Assembly (NCBI RefSeq): GCF_000237925.1
Contig: NW_017386046.1
Span: 1-64,000, forward strand
DNA length: 64,000 nucleotides
Direction: 5' to 3'
From: Schistosoma mansoni
Lineage: Eukaryota; Platyhelminthes; Trematoda; Strigeidida; Schistosomatidae
Shown here: positions 25,001 to 35,085 of the stretch, piece by piece
Numbering within the stretch: the first letter of the stretch is position 1
How the letters are laid out: every line of letters begins with the position of its first letter
Position numbers and translations under genes: made by a program
The notes under the pieces: model-generated
Told to the model about the DNA's origin: nothing
Seen by the model: the letters and a program-made list of their open reading frames with translations, nothing else
Database searches by the model: none

Positions 25001-26816
25001 CTTTTACAGAACTTTTTGTTTATTTATTTAAACACATAAATATTGGTACAAAAAAGCACCAGATAAATATGCGCCTCACAAATCTCATTTGATTTGTGTG
25101 AGGGCTGTGATACTGCCCAGGTGCCCAGACTGAAGCAGGTGGTTTTCTTAGGGGGCCACACCCCGAGCCTTTGACCTAAAGGTCTAGTCCACAAGGCAGT
25201 GGAGCATCGTGAGGAGATGCAGTCCCATGGTAGCCGGTGACCAACAGTTGGTTCATACGCCATTCGTTCCTTCAGGATACTGGAGCCCATGTGCACTATT
25301 GGTTTAGAATCAGGGTTTTCCAACTCCCATAGGTGGACTTTCCGTGTCCACCAACCCGGTTAAAGCGCCAGACATTCGCTTTTCGTCCTCTCAATTTCGT
25401 TAACAACACCGGTGCTAGGAGAAGGCAGTGAGTAGGACTTCCCTGGCAGAGGCTATATATTCGCGTGGCCATGTGAGAGCATTTCGAGAGGGAGAGCGGA
25501 CTCTCCCCACTCTTGGCCGTACCAGGGTATTTGGGGGCTTTTACAGAACTGAGAAAAACTTAACCTGCACATGTATCACAGTGACAGGTTCAGATAAATA
25601 GATCTCAAGTAACACTGATATATCAACAATGAAATAAATTTTTAGCTTGACTCTTGTCAAATACTGTATATAATTGACTCGAGTGAGATACTAGTATTTG
25701 GTCTACAGAAGTGATTAAATCGATAACCAAAGATGAATGATTACACTAAATATTCTCTTTCCTTATTATTTACGCTACTGTTAAGTATGTGAAACCCTGG
25801 AAATAAAACATTATTTTATTGCGAGATAGGGAAAGTGAGACTGAGATCAACAACCCTGCTACAAAATAGTAGCAGGACTTTTGACCATTACCCATCAAGC
25901 TGGAATTTCGCTCCATATTATTTAATATAAGCAGTTAATTAGTATGACTAGCCCTTGAAATACTATATGAATAAACGCCGAGTACATGAAAGTGTACTTA
26001 GTTGTAGAACTATATAAGTTTTATTTGCTTCAGAATCAATTAATGTATAAAGTAAATGTGGTTCAAATATAAAAACCACCAGGAAAACTGAGAATAAAGG
26101 CTTACCATAAAACTATTTAGCGGTCGAGGAATCGCAGATGCTTTACGTTTTTTGTTAGAACCAACAACTGTGGTATAAGGATATTTTTTTTCTTTCTCAC
26201 TAAGGCAATCGGCACGTGAACTTGGCCAATGAACTGGTACAGGATGTAGTTCACCTAAATGGTCCATCCAAGAATCTAATGATTGAGATCGTAAATCAGA
26301 ACATTGATCACACATTGTGAAGTCGAAAATCCCATTCGAAAATATGTTTGGACTGGGTACAATGGATGATAAATCCGATAAAATGCATTGATTATCAGTA
26401 GATTTGTGTCGACGAACAGAAATGTCATCTAAGTTATCACCCAAGGGATGAGTCCCAAGTGTTTCACAAGGACTACTTGACAGGGATCGTGTTGGACGTT
26501 TAGGGATTACTACTGACTTTATGGGTGAAGCTGACGCAGAACAGCTCATGTGTAGACGTTTCGCACTTGGAGTTAGTCCACTTGTACGATTCAAATATTT
26601 ATTTTCTTTTTCCATCGCAGAAGTTTGGTGTGGATCAGTGGTAAATGAAGACCGGTTCTTCAGTATTTTTGCTCGTTTATGTTTACCTCTAGTTGATGCA
26701 GTTGGTGATAGAGAGAGGAACTCATGAACACTTGGTGAAACATTAAAGTCCAACTTTTCAGATTTTTCTACTATCAAAGAGACGTCTTGCGTTCTTCCGA
26801 ACTTCAGCAAAGCCAT
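19031..26816 (-). CDS. Sox-type HMG-box transcription factor, two exons
   Basis: Exon 1 is 26816-26106 and exon 2 is 20704-19031, giving about 794 aa. The intron (26105-20705) has GTAAGC and ..TACAG borders and keeps phase 0. It splits the HMG box: exon 1 ends IPRPLNSFM and exon 2 begins IFAQYLRRII, giving a full box at residues about 229-305 that ends in FPDYKYKPKKR, the Sox-type tail. The FM intercalation wedge is present. Sox proteins bind the minor groove and bend DNA in the nucleus; a basic NKKRK lies just before the box. Residues 169-191 hold C-x2-C-x13-H-x4-H, a possible zinc-binding knuckle. The rest is Ser/Asn-rich and looks disordered. The start ATG at 26816 follows an in-frame TGA with no acceptor visible, so it is probably the true start. 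The box is too divergent for me to name a Sox group. Confidence 0.85.
21070..21495 (+). mobile_element. LINE 3' tail (SR3/RTE-like)
   Basis: Contains remains of a C-terminal block with a tail reading roughly ATWLRIDRNGVGVLH on the + strand near 21245-21285. A 3' UTR follows that ends in GCTGACTGACTGAC. The same tail appears at 31215-32096 (+) and, inverted, at 53770-54105. The shared CTGACTGACTGA end suggests one LINE lineage. Confidence 0.65.
21604..22130 (+). mobile_element. 524-bp LINE-mobilised retroposon, full copy 1
   Basis: Starts GCCCCCAAATGCCCTGG and ends in an A/T-rich (AAATA)n tail. Flanked by an 11-bp perfect target duplication ATATCCACTAT (21593-21603, 22131-22141). It contains a 99-codon open frame (21819-22118) shared with two other copies. 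A short hairpin GTGGAC...GTCCAC lies near 21791-21809. Non-autonomous; the tail resembles those of RTE LINEs. Confidence 0.85.
22637..22690 (+). ncRNA. Half hammerhead, Sm-alpha-like SINE fragment
   Basis: Begins at GCGAAATG, in the second core strand of the hammerhead, and runs on through ATCCTGGATTCCACTGCTA. The first half (CTGANGA and stem II 5') is missing, so it cannot self-cleave alone. Confidence 0.6.
23735..23872 (-). mobile_element. Sm-alpha-like SINE fragment with half hammerhead
   Basis: The - strand carries GACGAAAC, then ACGC/GCGT-like stem III remains and GGATTCCACTGCT, followed by the downstream SINE body (TATAATGCTTGCGACTTGAGG). The first hammerhead half is replaced by unrelated sequence at about 23871. 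Confidence 0.6.
23933..24110 (+). mobile_element. Sm-alpha-like SINE with decayed hammerhead
   Basis: A tRNA-like promoter (TCTGGGCTCAGTTGC, GGTGCTGAGTTTGAGCC) is followed by a hammerhead at 24031-24090: CTGATGAG, stem II GTCCC/GAGAC, GAAAC, GCGTC. The core is complete, but stem I next to the core (CAAA against CTGT) pairs poorly, so activity is doubtful. Confidence 0.75.
24484..24805 (+). mobile_element. 524-bp retroposon, 5'-truncated diverged copy
   Basis: Starts inside the element at GGGGAGTTGGAAAACCCTGA and ends in an ATAAATAAATA tail. More diverged than the three full copies; its 99-codon frame is not kept. Confidence 0.75.
25014..25537 (-). mobile_element. 524-bp LINE-mobilised retroposon, full copy 2 (inverted)
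   Basis: Flanked by a perfect 13-bp target duplication CTTTTACAGAACT (25001-25013, 25538-25550). It keeps the 99-codon frame (25323-25024) with few differences from copy 1. Together with copy 1 it forms a long inverted repeat inside the Sox intron, with the loop about 2.9 kb. Confidence 0.9.
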
Positions 26817-27642
26817 AACATAATTCAAATAATAGGTAATTCAGTTGATCGAATGAGATCTTGCACATTAATAAATGAATATGGTTCCAAGAGGGAAAAT
26901 GAAGAACGTGATTATGCGCAAATAAGCTTTATCTGTCCTAACATGTTCACCCTATGCTCTATTAGGCCCAAGCCATAAACTTTTATCCAAATGTGAACGA
27001 CATATTAATGGCCTGGGGGTGAGAAAATTAATAGCAGTCCTTTTTTCAGGGTCAATTCATTTATTCAGCCCATTGGGTCTAGGACCATGATAAAACGTGT
27101 TTGGGTGAGAGAGATGAGAGCAAACACCACCCTTTGCCCACCCATCCACCCTCGTCACCTGACATGCAAAAATCGATTATAAGTTCATGGGTTATGAGAC
27201 CCATCATCCTCCTCTCCCTCCCACTCTAGCCACCTGGATTTCAACCACTCATACAGAGGTGAATGAAATAACCTTCGTGTTCATTTTCTTCTATCCAATA
27301 ATGAATAATGCATCCTTTAGAATTAGTGAATTCAGTTACTTTTTTCAAAGGTTGGGCCATTTTCACATCAGACATGAACAACTGAATCATGTCATTTCAG
27401 ATGGCTTGAATATGCATTTCAACAGACAATAAATTCAGAATGGAATATTAGTCATCCTATGAAAGACATTAGAAACATTCGATGTGATTTCTTCATACAG
27501 GACGTTGGTGATACTAATCATAAACAAGTCTCATAACCCTAAACCCACCTGCATTTCGTCGGTCATAAATATTACTTAGAGAATAACATTTTTTATGGTA
27601 TGACCAAAATAAAATTTTTGCCAGAAAGAATCCAATTTTATA
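26817..27642. other. 5' flank of the Sox-type gene
   Basis: Probably contains the promoter and 5' UTR of the - strand gene. No TATA box or other element stands out, and no other gene is recognised. Confidence 0.45.
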
Positions 27643-27787
27643 GTTAAGATCATGAGTCAATTGAAGCTAGACCACCGTGGAAAACCTGGAAGCACTGGAC
27701 GGCCGTTTCGTCCTATTATGGGACTCCTCAGCAGTGCGCATCCACGAACCCCCTCTCGCGAGATTCGAACCCAGGACCTACCAGTTC
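27643..27787 (-). mobile_element. Hammerhead SINE cut by assembly gap
   Basis: Same family as 8433-8838. The hammerhead at 27688-27743 (- strand) has an intact CTGAGGAG, GAAA, GTC core and the same stems. The copy runs into the N gap at the A-box side. It is an almost exact inverted copy of 28066-28208. Confidence 0.85.
27688..27743 (-). ncRNA. Hammerhead ribozyme, core intact
   Basis: Same sequence and stems as the ribozyme at 8478-8533. Confidence 0.85.
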
Positions 27788-27987
27788 NNNNNNNNNNNNN
27801 NNNNNNNNNNNNNNNNNNNNNNNNNNNNNNNNNNNNNNNNNNNNNNNNNNNNNNNNNNNNNNNNNNNNNNNNNNNNNNNNNNNNNNNNNNNNNNNNNNNN
27901 NNNNNNNNNNNNNNNNNNNNNNNNNNNNNNNNNNNNNNNNNNNNNNNNNNNNNNNNNNNNNNNNNNNNNNNNNNNNNNNNNNNNNNN
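27788..27987. other. Assembly gap, exactly 200 N
   Basis: Lies between two near-identical SINE copies in opposite orientation, i.e. in the middle of a palindrome, which is a typical place for assembly failure. Confidence 1.
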
Positions 27988-28208
27988 GTTGCGCAATTTC
28001 GTGGATCAGTTGAAGTTAGACATTAACACCGTTGGATGCCAGCTCAGTGGTCTATCGGTTAAGGGCTCTGGCTCGAGACTGGTAGGTCCTGGGTTCGAAT
28101 CTCGCGAGAGGGGGTTCGTGGATGCGCACTGCTGAGGAGTCCCATAATAGGACGAAACGGCCGTCCAGTGCTTCCAGGTTTTCCACGGTGGTCTAGCTTC
28201 AACTGGGC
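27988..28208 (+). mobile_element. Hammerhead SINE, A and B boxes present
   Basis: Shows the A-box-like GCTCAGTGGTCTATCGG (28043-28059), B box GGGTTCGAATC (28091-28101) and a hammerhead (28120-28175), ending at ...TCTAGCTTCAACTG. After about 28230, a start-like segment of the same family (AAATTACTAAATCTCCACAA) follows, hinting at a second unit. Confidence 0.85.
28120..28175 (+). ncRNA. Hammerhead ribozyme, core intact
   Basis: Stem I GCACTG/CAGTGC, core CTGAGGAG, stem II GTCC/GGAC, core GAAA, stem III ACGG/CCGT. Predicted cleavage falls after 28165 (GTC|CAG). Confidence 0.85.
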
Positions 28209-28429
28209 CCCAGTGTCTTTAACCTAATTAAAAATTACTAAATCTCCACAAAAACCCCCTTGTGATAAGAATCCAATTTGTATACCAGTGCTAGAATTGC
28301 TATGACGATTTCTCAAGCTTATGTAGGTCAAAATTAGTGTTGAATGCTCAGTTACTGTTCAAAGTATTGACTGTGTAAAGTTGGTCTATTATATCTGGAA
28401 CCTGGAATTTGATAAATAACGATATAAAT

Positions 28430-28665
28430 ATCGTAGAGAATGGACTTCGTACAACAAACTCATTGAAATCCTGAACTGAGCTAAATTAGATCACCACTGA
28501 AAAGCCGAAAGCATTGGATAGCCGTTTCGTCCTAGTAGATACTACTCTGGAGTGCACATCCACGAAATTGTGCGCAAACACTTAACCACTAGACCACTGA
28601 ACTGGGATCTAACGTTGTCAATATCTAACCTCAATCAATCCACGACATTACGCGACCATCTTCCA
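28430..28665 (-). mobile_element. Old diverged hammerhead SINE
   Basis: Matches the family from the end segment (TAGATCACCACTGAAAAGCC near 28488) to the 5' CGTGGATTGATTGAGG-like segment near 28640. The B box is lost and the ribozyme core is degraded. Confidence 0.6.
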
Positions 28666-28756
28666 TTGTGTGAACTGTGATAAATTCATTGGTTTAAGAT
28701 GAAAGTTAATATAAATGATGCTTTAAATGGCTACAATTATTTTTCTGGGTTAGTGT

Positions 28757-29290
28757 TTGATTTTAACAAGGCTTAAGGTTGCTAATTGCAAGCCCAACCC
28801 TCCTCTTTCATCTGTGTTAGGGATTGGCAATAAACCTAGGGAGGTCCAGGAGGAGTTTAGAAAAAAATATGTGACGAAAGTGAAATCTGATTACCTGTTG
28901 CCGAATGAAGTTGCTGATTCCAGACTCTTTCTGTGTAAATAGGTCTGATAATTTACTTCTCATTTTTATTTAACACTATCATAGACATTCTTTTGGCAAC
29001 AAGTCATTCATCATCCGACTTTTAGAGGTCGAACTTGTAGGTTTCTTTACAGCTCCCGACACTCAGATGAATATTCCTGTCTCTCAACATGTGCGGATCA
29101 TCTCACACGACGACAGGAAGCAGTGCCTTTCACGGGTATTATTACTGAAAGAGTGGCCCACTCCTTCATCAAACGATGGGTCTCAGACTTCGACTGTCTT
29201 TCAATTATCACGACAGACCATGGACACCAGGTGGATTCTGGACTCTTCTATGCTCTAACCTGTTCACAACACAAACCTTTACCTTATTGG
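28757..29290 (+). repeat. Chimeric repeat carrying a Gypsy integrase scrap
   Basis: The first part (28757-28945) holds a 61-codon open frame of unknown origin. The second part (29060-29285) reads VAHSFIKRWVSDFDC and SIITTDHG, the integrase core of a Gypsy element. The same two parts occur in the same order at 63060-63500. A fragment, broken. Confidence 0.6.
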
Positions 29291-29463
29291 AGAATTCGTT
29301 GGTCCTGAATCTTCTTTAGTGAATATTGATCTTAATCCCTACATAAACCAGCTTGCGAACGCCGTGTGTTTAGTTAAGCCACAATAAACTGATGTCTTCA
29401 TGCAACCTGCCTTCAGGTATATTACAAACGTCTTTTTACTTTGTAATCTATTATACTGATGTA

Positions 29464-29915
29464 AATAAATAATATATTTGTAATATCCCTGTGAGTAGGT
29501 TACTTGTATTTTCTTATTTTCCTTGATTTAAATACTTTATTTTTTCTGGAAATCTANNNNNNNNNNNNNNNNNNNNNNNNNNNNNNNNNNNNNNNNNNNN
29601 NNNNNNNNNNNNNNNNNNNNNNNNNNNNNNNNNNNNNNNNNNNNNNNNNNNNNNNNNNNNNNNNNNNNNNNNNNNNNNNNNNNNNNNNNNNNNNNNNNNN
29701 NNNNNNNNNNNNNNNNNNNNNNNNNNNNNNNNNNNNNNNNNNNNNNNNNNNNNNNNTATTCTCTGAGGAAGTGGCTTACACTGAGTCACGAAACGTAAGA
29801 AAATCTAATTTTTCTACTCATTGGGATATTACAAATATATTATTTATTTATAACAATCTACCCAATGCTCAATTTATTCAAAATTATCAAATCAAAACTT
29901 GGTAATGATACCTAT
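29464..29915. repeat. Family P inverted repeat flanking an assembly gap
   Basis: The right arm (29757-29915) starts CTCTGAGGAAGTGGCTTACA, has the GAAACG hairpin motif and ends near TGGTAATGATACC. The left arm (29464-29503) carries about 35 bp of the same sequence inverted (ATATTTGTAATATCCC). The gap lies between them. Confidence 0.65.
29557..29756. other. Assembly gap, exactly 200 N
   Basis: A third 200-N placeholder, again between inverted sequences. Confidence 1.
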
Positions 29916-31214
29916 TATACTGATGCTTTAATGCGGTCTGCGAAGGACTTCACAAGATTCTGAATTGAGAACATCAATAGGAAGGGGACTGACGATGACC
30001 TAATTGTTGTTCAGCATAATTAATGGGCAACCCCGTCTCTGTCAGAGTTCGAATAACACCATCAGATGCCAATATGGAAATTATATTACAACTTTCACCA
30101 AAAAAATAGCACCAGCAAAAATCACCAGCTACTAGCAATAAAAAGTAATCGACGTGTGAAAGATTTGTGAGCTTCTCAGATCACATGAAAGACTCCAACG
30201 TGTAAAACGGTTATGCCTTCTTCCTCTTTGATCTCGTATTTAATGAGCTACAAAACCTTGGTTACACTTAAATTTTAGTGATATTCCCGAGAAAACAAAA
30301 AAAGTATGATTTCTATTATGTTTATGCATTTTTCCCCTAGAGTACAAATTCCAGTCAAAAACTGTTTTTTTTTCCTGCAAAAACTAAAACAACGAACTAT
30401 TTGAGTATTGAATTTATTTTTTTGCACGCATATATGAGTGTTGATATCTATTCCTGTTACTCCCATTTCTGAAAACTTCCTCATGTTTAGAATACCATTC
30501 ATTTTCAACACATATATCTTCTGTATTTTAGAGATCTTCTGGAAAACGAGAAAAGAAAGAAGAAACTAATTAGAGTTTGTTCTAACTCTACGTCTTTTTT
30601 ACTTCCTACATAATTGTTTAGTGTAACGGAGGACGATCAGATGATGTTAAACGTGGCATGCCATTAGGAGACTGTTTGCCAATAGCAAGTATGTTGGTTC
30701 ATGTCTTAGGACTCTCAAAAACTTACTAGGGGATTAGTGAAGTGAGGCAATAAATAATTCCTCAAAATAAATAGCTTGTAAAGATTTGATATTAATGCTG
30801 ACCATTTTATTTTTACTAGATATACCACTAACTGAGGGTGTTCGGTCAGACATCTACATCAGACAGTGTTTTAACTCGTTGTTTAAAACATGTCCTTTGA
30901 TAATTAGCCAACTTATAAAGGTATGTGCTAGGATGACTCTGACTGTAATACACATTCATCTTCTTACTCATTCATTCTTGACATTTCATTTCACTGTCCA
31001 GTGAAAATTTCGACAGAAGAGGTTCAGATAGCAGTACTGTAAAATTCTGCTGTGTTCGAGTCCTATGCAAACCTCTGAAACAATAATCACTTGTTCATTT
31101 CCAATACACAGACGGCATGGTTCTGCCTGGTGAAGACGCTGACAAATCAGTCGTTTAGTCCCATTGCGCAATGATGCAAGCATGTTTTAGAAACCTTTCT
31201 CTCTTTCTAAATAC
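29916..31214. other. No gene recognised
   Basis: AT-rich with short chance open frames. Nothing shared with other parts of the window was noted. Confidence 0.5.
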
Positions 31215-32096
31215 ATAGTGTTGCTTCAGAGTTGGTCTGAGTCAACGCGTAAACCAATAATGAATGAAGTAGCTGACTGCATGGACTGCTTCACTTATCT
31301 TCCAAGTTTCATCAGTCTTAATGGGTTGATGTCTGTCGAACACTCAGCACAGTTTCAGAAAGCTCGGTTGGTCTTTGGCGATTGTTCGTCTCCTAAACAA
31401 AACAAGAATTTACTGAACAATAGTTAGTTCTATTTTACTTTATGGGTGTGAAGTATAGAAAATATTTCTAGATTACAAGCGTTTTATCATAGACCTACTT
31501 GTAGTATTACTCTTGTATGTTTTAACACTAAAATGAGTGAGCGACGCTGGGGTTAGGTACAAGGTGAAGACAGTAAATCGGATGATCAAGTGCTAAGTCC
31601 TCATCGACTGATAAGGACGGGACTTGTATTTTATACGTCCAATGACCGTCTACTTCTATGGGCAATGATGTTCGCTATAATAACAGGTTTGAAGAAAGCT
31701 AAGGAGGCGCTAAATCTAAAGCTAGCATCAGTTCACAAAGTAATTGGCAAATGGACTGCCCTTTTGTGATGGTTTTATACTATTTGACTAAGGTTCACGA
31801 AACTGTCGTAACCAACTGTCAGATATATCGTGTAACATGGCTCAGAATCGGTTGCAATGACGTAGATGAATTTCACCGTTATCTTCCATCGGATCTTGAG
31901 TTCCGAAATTATCTCATACTTATTTCTTATAACAAGAGTTTGTTCCTTTTTCTCAAATAAAAATCTCTAAGCCTAATCTTTTCTACCACTACTCGTATTA
32001 GTAATACTTATACTACTCTACAATTTGCCTTGATAATTACTTCCCTCTTTGCTAATGTGCTGTAGTCAACTTTCTAAGTTACTTATGACTGACTGA
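31215..32096 (+). mobile_element. LINE ORF2 C-terminal fragment and 3' UTR (SR3/RTE-like)
   Basis: Decayed C-terminal text: ADCMDCFTYLPSFISLNG near 31275-31325, then after interruptions MGNDVRYNNRFEES near 31660-31700 and VTWLRIGCNDVDEFHRYLP near 31835-31895. It ends in TTATGACTGACTGACAC, like the tails at 21495 and 53775. Confidence 0.65.
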
Positions 32097-34084
32097 CACC
32101 ATTCGTAAAGAAATCTTGAGATTCTCTGTAACCTTATTATTTGAAAGTTTTGAAAAACAGTAGTATGATGTCCTAACCTCCATTTAGATCAATTTTTGTG
32201 AACATATCAAGAATACGAAGTGTAGGCTTCCTATCTAAAACGGTTTATTGCCAATAACCAATATTTATCTAAATGTATTGAAAATTCCTTGCAGTAGTTC
32301 ATCTGATTCTCCTGCCTTCTCTCACTGATATTTCATTAACTTTGATTTGAAGACTATTAATAGTTCTCTTACAGTAGTCAAATATTTAAAATTTTCCATC
32401 AGTTCTTTTTCATATCTTATGGTAATTTTCTTTTAGTAATCGGCGTTTTTAACGGACTGATTGAAAACTAATCTAATTGAAATACTGTCCAGCTGTTGCA
32501 TCTTTACTTCTTATGATTTTAAACAACATAGTTTATACTCATGTGGTAAAAATTAATGTTGATTGTAACTGAAGGTTAAATGTTTGCTATTATGTTTTCC
32601 TACCATTTAAATTCTCATAACTATTTCTCATGGAGAGCACAAATTATTGAAATATTACTCCAGAGTGTGTGATTTTATTTAGATTAGTCTTCTGAGTGAA
32701 ATTTCTTCGCAGAAAATGATGACTTTTCTAAATGTTACTATGAAATCCTACCTGACTTATATTACATCGTCTAAGCTACGAGCTATAAATTAACTTCCCT
32801 ACCATATTTGTTCACACGATAAACAGGGAATCCAAATTCACACTTTCCAAAAGTTACAACAGTAAAAACATAAGGGTTGATGAATAATCATGACTACTGT
32901 TCATTATTCTGATTTATAACTTATAAAGGTACAATATTGGACCACAAAATAGAAGTTTCCAGGGGGACATAACCGGTAAAATCTTGTTACAAAGATAAAT
33001 ACTGAATTAAAGGACGGTCTACATTTTAGACCATATAAAAATACAACGAAGCAATACTTTAATAAATGATAAATAAAAGTTGTATTGAATAACTAATACA
33101 TTTACTGTTCGATTAAATACTGTATGTTGTGTTTTAATTTATTACAACAATAAAAAACAATTTCATTCTACCTACTTAAAACTGGACTTATTAATTGTAC
33201 CTTGCCAGAGTTCTAGACTAATTGGGATTAGCAGTAATTTATTAAATTATTTCAAATGTTATTGAAATGTTATTGAACCGCTGTTTAGATTAAAGCTTTA
33301 TATCGAGTACTGACGATAGCTGGAGTCTCTTAACTCATGAGGAAAGCAGTAGGCTATTTTTTTACTGTAATAATTAATGTTATTGATATAATGTTTGTCG
33401 TTAAACAAGACTGTGATTGTTTTCATTACAACAGATCATTGTTATCGTGGTCAAAACAACGATGGTCAATTGTAACCCTACGCATCTTCATTTATTATGA
33501 TCATTGTAATGTACAAACATCACATCTACGCACTTTCATTGTTAGTTTTGTTCTGTGCAATACCATTCATACGCTAAGGTTTACACATTTTATTGTTTTT
33601 TCTTGAAACATATGTGCTCACTTGAAAGAACCGTCTTCTCTCTCTTTTTATTCGTATCTGGTTGTCTTGATTGAAGAGTTATTGCTGATGAGCCGTACAC
33701 TTTATTTAGTCTATCTTGATTCCATCTTTACACTAGAAAAGTTTCTCAGTTCGTACTTATTTCTAACTTAGACGACAATTTACAGTTCATCCTAGCTTTA
33801 ATCCCACTGAACAAAATAAATATCCATTATATTCTGGATTCCAATTATTCTTTAATTCAGAATAATTTGATAAATATTTTACCTTCATCACAACTCGTTT
33901 ACTGCATTATCTTGAAGACAATCTCTTCATCGAATATTATTCATAAACTATATGTTGAAATTATCTGAATCAGTTAAATTGTGACTGTTTGTTAGAAATT
34001 AAACTGCTAGTAGTGACAGTAATTGACGATCCATTGTTTCATTTGTACTATTTAAACTTGTGTTAATTTAACTCGGCTATTTAT
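32097..34084. other. AT-rich intergenic DNA, nothing recognised
   Basis: About 2 kb of high-AT sequence without exon-like or repeat-like structure that I can support. Confidence 0.55.
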
Positions 34085-34247
34085 AAGCTCTGAAGAAGTG
34101 GCTTACATTAAGTCAAGAAACGTGAAAAAAAAACAATTTTCTACTCACTGGTATATAAGAAAAATATATTTATTATTAACTTTCTACTCAATACTCAGTT
34201 TACTTGAAACCATCAGGTCTAACCTTGGCATTGATACCTACTAGTGG
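34085..34247 (+). repeat. Family P repeat, single arm
   Basis: CTCTGAAGAAGTGGCTTAC..GAAACG followed by the shared body, ending in TTGGCATTGATACCTAC as at 17380-17397. Confidence 0.7.
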
Positions 34248-34295
34248 TGACGTCATTGGAACATAAGTCGATCTTTGGGAATAATATATCTCAAT

Positions 34296-35085
34296 AGTTG
34301 AGATCATGAGTCAGTTGAAGCTAGACCACCATGGAAAACCTGGAAGCACTGGAAGACCGTTTCGTCCTATTGTGGGACTCCTCAGCAGTGCGCATCAACG
34401 ATCCCGTCTCGCGAGAATCGAATCCAGGACCTGTCAGTCTCACGCGCGAGCGCTTAACCTCTAGACCGCTGAGCCGGCATCCAACGATGTTAATGTCTAA
34501 CTTCAACTAATCCACGAAATTGAGCGACACATATACCAATGTCTTCAATGAGTTTGTAGTGCCGTGCTTCGTTAATCGTTCACCCTGATAACCGTTATAA
34601 TTCCTATCTTAACGGTGCATAAAAATCAGAAGGCAAAGGAGAAGCGGCAACTACAGTTTTATTAACAAATAACGCACATTGGAGATGGTGGGTAAGCCAA
34701 CTCACATTCAATCAAGCGCTAACCAATATTTATAGTCAGACAAGGATAAGTTACAGACATGAGATGAATAGGATAAGAAGTGTACACACATACGCTCATA
34801 TAAAAATAGTCAGGGTTAATAAGTGAATAATTAACAAGGTCCAAACATGACTCAAGATAGATAGGTAAATCGGCTTGTCCTGAAGCTATAATATGGTATG
34901 TGGGCTAAACATATCAATCGACACTACAAGCTACCATTTCACAACAGACCTGGTTCAGCTCCACTGGTCAGTGCTTCTCACTAGAACTCCAGGAAATACC
35001 TCCTGGAGCCAGTCACTAGTAAGCATATGTTGATTAGTATCAGAAGGGGTTTTTGTGGATATCATAGTAATTTTAATAGTAGAGG
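34296..35085 (-). mobile_element. Hammerhead SINE split by a solo LTR
   Basis: The 3' half (34296-34554) has A and B boxes and a hammerhead near 34345-34397 whose CTGAGGAG and GAAA core is kept, but stem III is weakened (CGGTCTTC instead of CGGCCGTC). The 5' half resumes at 34929-35085. Between them lies a 374-bp LTR. Confidence 0.75.
34555..34928. repeat. Solo LTR, 374 bp, TGTAGTG...CACTACA ends
   Basis: Ends match those of LTR C at 9291. Flanks AGTT and AGCT are a 3-of-4 target duplication. The interior differs from LTR C, so it is a related but distinct family. Inserted in a SINE. Confidence 0.65.

Larger units (their letters stand above)
20705..26105 (-). other. Intron of the Sox-type gene
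   Basis: 5.4 kb. It contains a LINE tail (21070-21495), three copies of a 524-bp retroposon family (21604, 24484, 25014) and three hammerhead-SINE pieces (22637, 23735, 23933). The stretches 20710-21070, 22142-22630, 22690-23730, 24110-24480 and 25551-26105 hold nothing I recognise. Confidence 0.8.

Noticed and set aside
28043-28110. Possible tRNA gene from the A and B boxes
   Set aside because: No cloverleaf or acceptor stem; it is the promoter of a SINE, repeated with the same context in six other places.
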